From assembly GCA_030834825.1 (NCBI GenBank), contig JAUQXC010000155.1, positions 1-42,243 of the forward strand: 42,243 nucleotides of DNA, read 5' to 3'. This DNA comes from Thermoflexales bacterium (GTDB lineage: Bacteria > Chloroflexota > Anaerolineae > Fen-1058). This document shows, piece by piece, positions 1 to 8,000 of this stretch; position 1 is the first letter of the stretch; every line of letters begins with the position of its first letter. Position numbers and translations under genes: made by a program. The notes under the pieces were generated by a model. The model saw nothing but the letters and a program-made list of their open reading frames with translations. It was not told the DNA's origin and did not search any database.

Positions 1-1216
1 GCGTTTGATCAAACTCCACCGCTTCACCTGCGACCCGCTTGCGCAGCGCTTCCTCCTGGCGGGCGCGTTCGACGAGGTGCGTCAGCCGCGCAGTGATATT
101 GAGCAATTCTGGACTGGGCGCTTCAGCGCGTTGTGCCAGTCGATCCTGAAAGGAAGTGAGCCGAGTCTGCAACACTTCCAGCTGATTGATGGGTGGGGGT
201 GTGGCGGCGCTGCTGGCCGAGCGGATGACTTGATTGGCGACGATTTGCAGGACGCCGGCCAACGGCGGCGCCAGCAGTAAGCCGATCAAGCCATATTCGT
301 CAACCAACACCAGCATGACGATGACGACGAGGAGCGAGCTAAACCGGCGCCGATTAAAAAAGCGCGGCTCCACAACCAATTCCAAAAAAGAGAGGATGGC
401 TAAGCTATAAGCAACCGCGCCCAGTGCCAGACCGGGACTCAGTAGTAACCCCACCAGGAAGGCCGGAATGACGGCGAGCAGTACACCCACCCAGGGGAGC
501 AGCCAACCGATCGCGCCCGTCAGGGCGAGCAAAATAGGATACTTCAACCCTAACACTGAATAGCCAAGCGCGAGCAGGAGCAGAGCTAGACTGCTCTGCA
601 CGAATTCACTCCGCACGTAGGCGCCCACTCCATCTTCGATGGCCTGCCAGCTGGCCCGCATCCGGGCGCGTGTCTCGGCCGGAAACAGTGACAGCCACAG
701 ACGTTTGAAGCGTTCTTGATCGCTGCTCCAATAAATGCTTAAGACCAGGATGATGATCACTTGCCCCAACAGGTCAAGCGAACTGAGTGTTATACCCAAC
801 AGCGTCTGCATGAAAGCCATCCCTTGTTCTCCGGCGATAGCTTGCGAAAGATCAGACAGTGGCGTCAACTGTTGCACAATGACTTGCTGAAAAGGCGTCC
901 CCTGGGACCACTCGGCCTGAATTTGTTGATAATGTTCGGTTGCATCTGCCAGCAACTGCTGGACATCATTGAACAGGCGCCCGCCGAACAAGAGCAGCAG
1001 GCCCAGCAGGGCGCCAACCACGACGGCGTAGATGAGGAATGAGGCCAATCCCGCGGAAAAGCCACGACTCGTCAGGCGGTCGACCGGCGGTCGGAGGGCC
1101 GCCGTGATGGTGAGCGCCAGCAGGAAAAGAAGGATGGCCGTCCGCACCTGCCACAGGAGAAACAGGCTGCTCAGGGTTGCCAGAATGACGATCGTGAACC
1201 AGACCAAGCGTTTCAT
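1..1216 (-). CDS. AI-2E family transporter, C-terminus beyond window edge
   Basis: About 405 residues are visible, starting at the ATG at 1216 and running off the left edge with no stop, so the gene is partial at its 3' end. The product begins MKRLVWFTIVILATLSSLFL and is very hydrophobic. It has two N-terminal helices, a soluble amphipathic stretch (about residues 80-130), then a block of membrane helices containing GLKYPILLALTGAIGWLLPW and LLVVIVMLVLVDEYGLIG, followed by a charged coiled-coil-like tail. This is the architecture of the AI-2E (TqsA/PerM-like) family; substrates differ within the family, so none is assigned. The start codon overlaps the stop of the upstream paralogue as ATGA, so the two are probably translationally coupled. 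It is weakly similar to that neighbour in layout, suggesting a tandem pair. Confidence 0.85.
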   Translation of the reverse strand, partial: MKRLVWFTIVILATLSSLFLLWQVRTAILLFLLALTITAALRPPVDRLTSRGFSAGLASFLIYAVVVGALLGLLLLFGGRLFNDVQQLLADATEHYQQIQAEWSQGTPFQQVIVQQLTPLSDLSQAIAGEQGMAFMQTLLGITLSSLDLLGQVIIILVLSIYWSSDQERFKRLWLSLFPAETRARMRASWQAIEDGVGAYVRSEFVQSSLALLLLALGYSVLGLKYPILLALTGAIGWLLPWVGVLLAVIPAFLVGLLLSPGLALGAVAYSLAILSFLELVVEPRFFNRRRFSSLLVVIVMLVLVDEYGLIGLLLAPPLAGVLQIVANQVIRSASSAATPPPINQLEVLQTRLTSFQDRLAQRAEAPSPELLNITARLTHLVERARQEEALRKRVAGEAVEFDQT

Positions 1217-2511
1217 GATTCACCCTGGGGTGTGTTTTCGGGTGAGGTCGCTTGCGCTACAATGCTATCCAGATCCAGCGCCAAAGCTTCAATGGTGTCT
1301 TCCAGATCATCGGGTTGAGCTGGATCGGGAACCGTTTCGCGGCGGCGAATTAACTTGCGGACATCCACCGCCAGTTCTTGTGTGTCGTAGCGCAGCTTGC
1401 TTAAGCGATCTCGTCCCGCCGGTTCTTCCATGACAGACGCGGTAGGATGGAGGACGGCTCGATCGAGCAGAATCTGAACGACGGCGGCCACCGGGATCGC
1501 CAGCACAATTCCGGCAAAGCCAAACAAGGCACCAAAGGCCACAATCGCCAGCAGGGTCACCACTGGATTGACGCCCACCGTTTTATGGATGATCCTGGGT
1601 GCCAGAACATTGTTCGCTAAAAATTGAATGAACGCCGAAAGCGCAATGACCCACAGGACTTTATCGGGTGCGGCGGCCAGGGCGACCAATACGGCGGGAA
1701 TCGCAGCCAAGGCCGGACCCAAGACGGGAATCAATTCCAAGATACCGGCCAATAAAGCCAGGGCTAGGGCCGCAGGCAGGCCGCTGAGCAGATAAGCGGC
1801 TAGGGAGACCAGGAAAATGGTGAGCGCCAACAAGGCCTGTCCTCGCATATAACCGCCCACACGTGCGGTGATCTGACCGATGATTTCGCGCACGCTTTCG
1901 CGTTGCGAGGAAGATAGCGGCAATAAGAGCGAACGCAGGGCCCGCTCGCCTTCCAGCGTCCAATAGAAGCCGATCAATAGAATCGCAATCAATGTGAACA
2001 ATCCACTGATTAGGGCGCCCGCCGTGCTTAAAGTCTGGCCCAAAGCATCCAATGTTACCTCTTGGCCCGCAGGCGCTTCTGACACAGGCAGCGAACGCAA
2101 AGAGGCCGGCAACTGCCAGGCGATTTCGCGCAGAAGCGTATAAGGTGAGCGGGCCAGGGTGGACTTGAAGCTCAGATAATACTGTTCAAGCTGTGGCAAC
2201 ATGGTACTGGTTTGTTGAATGATCTGCGGAACGATCAAGTAGATAAATACAATGAGCACAGTTAAGAGGAGCAGGTAAATCAAGATAATCGCCACGGCCC
2301 GGGGCAGCTTATGCCGGTGCAACCAATCCACGGCGGGTGTCATCGCCATGCTCACGATGATGCCCGTGAAAATAATGAACAGCACCATCCGAAAGCGATA
2401 GAGTAGTAAAAATCCGACGACGACCCAGAAGACCGCCAGCGTCGCCCAGAAAATACGGCGGGTGTTCCACGGCGTCGTGGTCAGGGAAGAAGCGGGCGAG
2501 AGTTGTGGCAT
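1213..2511 (-). CDS. AI-2E family transporter
   Basis: This 432-residue integral membrane protein starts with an ATG at 2511; no strong Shine-Dalgarno is visible before it. Two N-terminal helices (about residues 20-65, with a further segment near 75-100) precede a soluble region of about 100 residues. A C-terminal helical block follows, with motifs typical of the family: GLPAALALALLAGILELIPVLGP in pieces, then NNVLAPRIIHKTVGVNPVVTLLA and GFAGIVLAIPVAAVVQILLD. The last 80 residues are charged and cytoplasmic. Family members include the TqsA autoinducer exporter and cation/proton antiporters, so the substrate here is unknown. It lies first in a two-gene unit and its TGA overlaps the ATG of the second AI-2E gene. 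Confidence 0.88.
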   Translation of the reverse strand: MPQLSPASSLTTTPWNTRRIFWATLAVFWVVVGFLLLYRFRMVLFIIFTGIIVSMAMTPAVDWLHRHKLPRAVAIILIYLLLLTVLIVFIYLIVPQIIQQTSTMLPQLEQYYLSFKSTLARSPYTLLREIAWQLPASLRSLPVSEAPAGQEVTLDALGQTLSTAGALISGLFTLIAILLIGFYWTLEGERALRSLLLPLSSSQRESVREIIGQITARVGGYMRGQALLALTIFLVSLAAYLLSGLPAALALALLAGILELIPVLGPALAAIPAVLVALAAAPDKVLWVIALSAFIQFLANNVLAPRIIHKTVGVNPVVTLLAIVAFGALFGFAGIVLAIPVAAVVQILLDRAVLHPTASVMEEPAGRDRLSKLRYDTQELAVDVRKLIRRRETVPDPAQPDDLEDTIEALALDLDSIVAQATSPENTPQGES

Positions 2512-2555
2512 AGAGTAATCGGGTCGGGAAGTGCTCTTAGGGAAGAATGAACCAC

Positions 2556-2583
2556 AAGAGGGGATCAGTTCTGATCCCCTCTT
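2556..2583 (-). terminator. Perfect 13-bp inverted repeat, terminator-like
   Basis: Arms AAGAGGGGATCAG and CTGATCCCCTCTT are exactly complementary with only TT between them. The repeat sits between the stop of the csbD-like gene and the start of the AI-2E gene, both on the minus strand. There is no good T-run on either side, so termination is plausible but not certain. Confidence 0.55.
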
Positions 2584-2611
2584 ATTTCGCCGGTCTGTGA
2601 ACGGGCTGCTC

Positions 2612-2833
2612 CTAGCGCCTCATCTCACTGAAGGAAGGCTCATTCTCGAAATGGGTGTCCACTTCGCGCGCGGCCTCGTCACGGGTGTAACCATAGCGTT
2701 CCTGCAATTTGCCAATGAGCTGGTCCTTCTTGCCGCTAATCTGGTCCAAATCATCGTCGGTGAGTTTGCCCCACCACTCGCGGACCTTGCCCCGCATTTG
2801 CTTCCACTGTCCTTTCAAAATATCTTCGTTCAT
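2612..2833 (-). CDS. CsbD family stress protein
   Basis: The product is a 73-residue, highly charged soluble protein beginning MNEDILKGQWKQMRGKVREW and containing WGKLTDDDLDQISGKKDQLIGKLQERYGYTRDEA in overlapping pieces. This is the CsbD signature (W-K-Q-x-R-G-K, then W-x-x-L-T-D-D-D, G-x-x-x-x-L-x-G-x-x-Q). CsbD was described as a sigma-B-dependent general stress protein in Bacillus; its biochemical role is unknown. I place the start at 2833 because GAGGAGG lies seven bases upstream. A longer in-frame reading to 3058 overlaps the neighbouring gene and lacks family similarity. The gene follows the 99-residue membrane protein gene by about 60 bases and is probably co-transcribed with it. Confidence 0.93.
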   Translation of the reverse strand: MNEDILKGQWKQMRGKVREWWGKLTDDDLDQISGKKDQLIGKLQERYGYTRDEAAREVDTHFENEPSFSEMRR

Positions 2834-2891
2834 GCTTGGCCTCCTCTGGGGTTGTAAGAATCTCTCTGCTGTTACGCCATACTGCAAACTG

Positions 2892-3191
2892 CTAAAGACT
2901 TGGTTGATGCGCATTCCAATCACTATCCAACGGGGCATCCAAATCATCCCGCATGGGATAGTTCGCGGCCTGCCGGGAACGGGTGACGGCCACGATCGCC
3001 ACAATCGCGCCCATGACCAGCAAAACGGGCAAAAACTTCGTGCGTTTGAGAAAAGCACCGACCGTGCGCCGCTCTTTGCGCCGGGTCACCTTATGCTGGA
3101 TCTCTTCCAAAACTTTGCCGGACTTTGCGGACAGTTCGTTAATCCACTGGTTCGCTTCTTGGCGGCTGGGAATCTTAATACCCTCGGTCAT
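2892..3191 (-). CDS. Small single-pass membrane protein, function unknown
   Basis: The protein has 99 residues. About 45 N-terminal residues are polar (MTEGIKIPSRQEANQWINEL...) and predicted helical. A basic patch (RRKERR) follows, then one hydrophobic helix around residues 52-69 (FLPVLLVMGAIVAIVAV), then a short acidic tail. AGAAAGGA precedes the ATG at 3191 at a suitable distance. I recognise no family. It is the first gene of a unit with the CsbD-like gene and sits behind the promoter-like element shared with the yihY gene, so an envelope-stress role is a reasonable but unproven guess. The topology is probably N-in with a single anchor. Confidence 0.75.
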   Translation of the reverse strand: MTEGIKIPSRQEANQWINELSAKSGKVLEEIQHKVTRRKERRTVGAFLKRTKFLPVLLVMGAIVAIVAVTRSRQAANYPMRDDLDAPLDSDWNAHQPSL

Positions 3192-3272
3192 GATTTGTCC
3201 TTTCTAGTGATGAGTTACCAGACACAGCAACTCAGGCATGGATAGTTACAGCCGATGAAGGTAAATTGAGAG

Positions 3273-3301
3273 TATCATGCGTCGACTAAAAAAGTCCCAA
3301 A
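3273..3301 (-). promoter_or_regulatory. Promoter-like element P1, shared with yihY
   Basis: On the minus strand this reads TTTGGGACTTTTT, ten bases, then ATGATA. The first gene's ATG is about 80 bases downstream. The same 13-mer, spacing and ATGATA box occur upstream of the YihY gene (4864-4892). It can also be read as a poor sigma-70 promoter (TTGGGA, 18 bases, GATACT). Confidence 0.55.
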
Positions 3302-3602
3302 TGGCTGCTAAAAAAAGACCAAATTCACAACGACCCGCTTGCAACCTCATTTTGACAAGTTTTCAAATTTTTTTCGATCTTTTTTAGATCGTTTTGGTCA
3401 AAGTTGTGGTATTCTTGATTCATCTAATCTTGAAACTGGTACTGCCTATTGGTTTCCATTGCAGGGATGGATGGTTTGCCAGAAACACAAAACTTTGGCC
3501 GGGTGTCTATTAAGCACTACCCAAAAATACCCGACAAAGCCACACGGTTTCGGGAAAGCCAGAATCAGTGAGCAGCCGGGGAGAAGTTTCAGGATTAGGG
3601 AA

Positions 3603-3631
3603 AAGCAGCCATTCACAGAGAATGGCTGCTT
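3603..3631 (-). terminator. Intrinsic terminator downstream of yihY
   Basis: The arms AAGCAGCCATTC and GAATGGCTGCTT form a perfect 12-bp stem with a 5-base loop. On the minus strand the stem ends in TTTTCCC, as expected for a rho-independent terminator about 50 bases after the yihY stop. It could act weakly in the other direction too. Confidence 0.75.
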
Positions 3632-3680
3632 TGCTGTCTGGTGAAAGAGGAGGGCGGGCCGGCCTGACTCCTCATAGAAA

Positions 3681-4808
3681 CTAGCGCCCCAGACTGCGGC
3701 GTAAACTGAACCACAGGCTGGCCAGCAGCGCCAGCGTCATACCGACATAGTAAAAAAGATTTTTCTTCAGGCGCGGAGGTCGGTCTGGTGGAGCAGGCAA
3801 AGCCTTGATGATCGGAGCAGGTTGTACTTGCCAGCTTACATTGGCGTTCCGTCGGGTATAGCCAGAGGGCGCCGGGGCAACCTGACTTTTCCCCCGCGGC
3901 GCCAGACCTTGCTGCACACGCCTCTTTTCGGTCAGGAGCACCGCATCGGCTGCCGGGCGCACCTGTGAGCCATAACGGTTGGCATACACTTGCGTGAACT
4001 CTGCGCCCAGAAAAAGAATCTGAGCCGAGTAGTAGATCCAGAGCAGAATGATCACCAGTGAGCCAGCCGCGCCATAAGTGGAGGCTACGCTGCTGCGGCC
4101 CAGGTACAAGCCGATCGCGAATTTCCCGATGACAAAGAGCAACGCGGTAACCAGAGCGCCGAGCCAGACATCGCGCCAGGCGATCCGAACATCGGGTATC
4201 ACCTTAAAGATCAAGGCAAACAACAGCGTAATGATGCCAAACGAAACGAGGGAATTTAAAAGCTGCAACACCCCAGAGGTTTGAGCCACCTCGCCTGCAA
4301 AGAAGTTGCCGAGCGCTGAAAGGGCCGTGCTGACGACCAGGGAGACCAACAACAAAAAGCCGATCCCCAACACCATGGTGAAAGAGAGGAAACGATCTTT
4401 CAGCGTGCCCAACCAGCCGCGCCCGGGTTTGGGGGCCACCTCCCAAATGGTATTTAATGCGCCTTGCAATTCACCAAAGACGCCGGTGGCACCCAGCAGC
4501 AGCGTGACCACACTCAACAGTGAAGCCAGAAAGGTATCGGCGGGGCGGCTGGCACTTTCCAACAAGCCTTGAATGAAGTCGGCCCCCTCCCGGCCAAGCA
4601 GGTCGGCGATCTGCGCCATGAGCTGTTGGCGGGCGGTACTTTGATCGTAGAACTGGCCCACCACCGCCAACACGATAATCAGGAGCGGTGGAATGGAGAA
4701 GACGGTGTAGTAGGCCAAGGCTGCCGCTAACCGCGCGGCCTTGTCTTCGCCCCATTCCTGCAAGGTTGCCTTGATTAAATCTGCGGCTTCTTTGAATTTC
4801 TCCTTCAT
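3681..4808 (-). CDS. YihY/BrkB family inner-membrane protein
   Basis: The protein has 375 residues, starting at ATG 4808, which is preceded by GAGGG. A TTG seven codons upstream (4829) is less likely. The N-terminal amphipathic segment ends in DKAARLAAALAYYTVFSIPP, the hallmark of the YihY/UPF0761 (formerly 'RNase BN/virulence factor BrkB') family. Five further hydrophobic segments follow to about residue 280, including the family's GAAGSLVIILLWIYYSAQI and LGAEFTQVYA. The C-terminal 90 residues are a Pro/Ala/basic linker leading to one more hydrophobic helix near the end, an extension beyond the usual core. The family's molecular role is unsettled; the old RNase BN assignment was withdrawn. 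The gene is monocistronic, with its own promoter-like element and terminator. Confidence 0.9.
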   Translation of the reverse strand: MKEKFKEAADLIKATLQEWGEDKAARLAAALAYYTVFSIPPLLIIVLAVVGQFYDQSTARQQLMAQIADLLGREGADFIQGLLESASRPADTFLASLLSVVTLLLGATGVFGELQGALNTIWEVAPKPGRGWLGTLKDRFLSFTMVLGIGFLLLVSLVVSTALSALGNFFAGEVAQTSGVLQLLNSLVSFGIITLLFALIFKVIPDVRIAWRDVWLGALVTALLFVIGKFAIGLYLGRSSVASTYGAAGSLVIILLWIYYSAQILFLGAEFTQVYANRYGSQVRPAADAVLLTEKRRVQQGLAPRGKSQVAPAPSGYTRRNANVSWQVQPAPIIKALPAPPDRPPRLKKNLFYYVGMTLALLASLWFSLRRSLGR

Positions 4809-4863
4809 GGTGCCCTCGCTTTTAACCAACTTGTAGAGATGGAACGAAACTGGTTCTCCAACT

Positions 4864-4892
4864 TATCATCGTGCTTATCAAAAAGTCCCAAA
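4864..4892 (-). promoter_or_regulatory. Promoter-like element P2 upstream of yihY
   Basis: On the minus strand this reads TTTGGGACTTTTT, ten bases, then ATGATA, identical in both boxes and spacing to the element at 3273-3301. The ATG of the YihY gene is about 56 bases downstream. Confidence 0.55.
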
Positions 4893-5073
4893 CTCGGACT
4901 AAATAAACTCTAAACTTTTCGTTCTGGCGTGGTCGCTCGAATTTAGGGTTGTACTATAGGGCTAAGTCTAACGAAGATAGGACAAGCTTTGCTAGGCACC
5001 GCCTTGTCAAGTACGGTAGAATAACTAAACAAGCTGCTCATCCGTTTTGGAATTCGCTTCTAAGAGGTGCAGA

Positions 5074-8000
5074 ATGGATCGGGACAACAGGCACACGGGG
5101 AGAATGACTGTGAGCTTGCAACAATTGCTGCAGCAGATGGCGACCGTGCGCCAGCAGGCGCTCAAGTTTCAAGAATGGAATACCTCTGTCGTTGACGGCC
5201 CTCCATCCCTATGGGTAGAAATCGTCGATGAGCTGAATGTGACGCTGGAGAAATTGCAGGTCGCCGAAGAGGATCTCATCCAGCAAAATGAAGAGCTCGC
5301 GGAGGCATGTCAAGAAGCTGAAGAACGCCTCGCGGAGGTCCAGCAGTTGGCGCAGCTGGGCCATTGGGGCTGGCATGTGAGCGACAACGTCGTGTCGTGG
5401 TCCGACGAGATGTACCGCATCTATGGCCTGGAGCCGCAATCCAGGCTCATCACTTACGAAGAATTTCTACAGCGCGTCTACCCCGCAGATCGTGTCCAGG
5501 TGAGCCACGTCGTCGAAACAGCGCGTCAGTTGGGACAGCCATTCACTTTCGAGCATCGCATTGTGCGAGCCGATGGTGCCATTCGTATTCTGCAAGCACG
5601 CGGGCAGGCGGTGGTGGATCAGTGGGGACAAGTGGTTCGCCTCTTAGGCACGGGGCAGGACGTAACCGAGCGCAAGGAAGTGGAAGAGCAAGTGCGCCAG
5701 CTGAATGTTGAACTGGAACGGCGCGTCGCGACGCGCACGGGTGAGCTCAGTCGGGTCAATGTAGAACTGCGCGAGAGCGAGGAGCGCTTTCGCGTCATGG
5801 CTAATCTGGCGCCAACCATGGTGTGGACGGCCGACCCTGATGGCAAGTTGACCTATGCCAACCAGCAGTGGCTGGATTACTGTGGCGTCTCAAGCGAAGA
5901 AGCGGCGGTCGGCTGGCCGGAATTGTGCCTTCATCCAGAGGATGCCGCATATTATTTGCGGCAATGGCAGCACGCTTTGGACGAGGGCCACGAGTGCGAA
6001 GTTGAAGTGCGCAACCGGCGTTACGATGGTGAGTATCGCTGGTTCCTGACGCGGGCGGTGCCCACTCGCGATGCCGCCGGACAGATCACGGCCTGGATTG
6101 GCACCACCACCGACATTCACGATCACCGCGTCACCGAAGAAGCCATTCGTCAATTGAACCAGGAGCTCGATCGGCGTGTGGAAGAACTGGAAACCCTGTT
6201 GAACGTGCTGCCGGTCGGCATTGCCGTGGCGCACGATCCGGAATGCCGTGAGATAACCGTGAATCCGGCCTGTGCCCGGCTGTTGGGCATATCGCAGGAA
6301 GAGAATCCCTCCAAGTCGCGCCCTGACCCTGACGTTTTGCCGTTCAAAGTGCTGCGGAATGGACAGGAAGTGCCTGCCTCGGAACTACCGCTGCAGTATG
6401 CTTCCGCGCATGGCCTTGAGTTGCGCGATGTGGAATTGGATCTGGCACGGGCTGACGGGAAACAGCTGAACCTGCTTGAATATGCCTCGCCTTTGTACGA
6501 CGAATACGATCGGGTGCGCGGTTGCCTGGGGGTGATGGTGGACGTGACACCGTTCAAAGTGGTGGAACGACGCCTGGCCCTGCAATATGCGGTGGCGCAC
6601 GCCCTGGCCGAATCCATCGGCGTGAGTGAGGCCTCGGCGAAAGTGTTGCAAGCCGTGTGCGAGATCACCGGCTCGGAATTTGGCGCTTTGTGGCGCATTG
6701 ACCCGGCCACGGGTCAGCTGCGCAATGAAAGCACCTGGCAAGCGCCCACCTTGAAAGTCGACGGCTTTGCCGGGATGACACGATCGCTTCAATTTCAGTT
6801 GGATCAAGGCTTGCCGGGGCGCGTGTTTACCTCTGGCCGTCCGGTGTGGATTGCCGATATGGCCACCGCCGGTCTGCCCCGTTCACACGCCGCTCAAAGT
6901 AACGATCTGCACAGTGCCTTCGCGGTACCCATTCGTAGCGAGGGCGAAGTCACCGGGGTAATGGAATGCTTCGGTCGCACCATCCGTGAGCCGGAATTCG
7001 ATCTGATCGAACAGCTGGATGCCATTGGATATCAAGTGGGCCTGTTTATGGAGCGCAAGCAGGTGGAAGATGACCTGGCCATGCGCGTCCATCAACAAGC
7101 CATTGTGGCCGAAGTGGGCCAGCGCGCCTTGTCCGGCCTACCGCTGCAAGATCTGTTAGATGAAGTCGCAGGGCATGTCGCCCTGACGTTGAGTGTGGGT
7201 TTCTGCGGAATACTTGAGTTACAGTCCAACCCCGATCGGCTTGTCAAGCGCGCCGGGATAGGCTGGAAAGACCTGACGGACCCGCTTATTGTGAGCAGTG
7301 GTCTGGATTCAACGGCGGGCTACACCTTGGCGACGAATGAGCCACTGATCTTTAATCATCTGAAATCTGATTCACGTTTCACCGCTTCCCACGTCCTGCA
7401 CGAGCATCACATTGTCAGCGGCTTAAGCGTGAAGATCCCGGGAAAGGAACGGCCTTATGGCGTCCTGGGGGCGTACAGCACCAAGCCTCGCCTCTTTAGT
7501 GAAGATGACGTGCACTTCCTGCAAGCGGTGGCGCATGTGGTGGCTTTGGCCGTGGAACGCTGGCAGGCTGAAGCAGCATTGCAGCTGTCACGCACGGAGA
7601 TCGCCATCATTCTGGATAGCATGTCCGATGGAATCAGCGCCGTCAATCAAGAGGGTCAGCGCACCTATGCCAATCAGGCCTTGGTCCGCTTGTTGCGGTT
7701 TGACTCGATGCAGGAGATGTTGGCTCTTTCCACCACAGAATACCCCCAACGGTTTGATGTCCTGGATGAAGCGGGCCGGCCGTTAGCGCCCGATCTTTTC
7801 CCCGCCCCACGGGCGCTGCACGGCCAACCCACCCCCGGCCTGGTGGTGCGCTATAAATTTCACACGACAGGTGAAGAGATGTGGGCCGTGCTGAAATCCC
7901 AGCCGGTGTACAACGAAGCGGGTGAAGTGGTGATGGCCGTCAACATGCTGCAGGACATTTCCCATTTGAAGCGCGCCGAGCTGGCACAGCGTTTGCTGGC

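Larger units (their letters stand above)
3192..3680. other. 489-bp intergenic region between the small-protein unit and yihY
   Basis: This is an AT-rich spacer. It holds the promoter-like element at 3273-3301 (minus strand), an imperfect second copy of its upstream half just beyond it, a weak CGATCT/AGATCG hairpin followed by TTTT near 3378, and the strong hairpin at 3603-3631 that ends the yihY transcript. A plus-strand reading frame at 3339-3644 has no recognisable protein features and no ribosome-binding site, so I do not call it. Confidence 0.6.

Noticed and set aside
3339-3644. 101-residue plus-strand reading frame in the spacer upstream of yihY's end
   Set aside because: No ribosome-binding site, no recognisable composition, and it runs through the yihY terminator hairpin.
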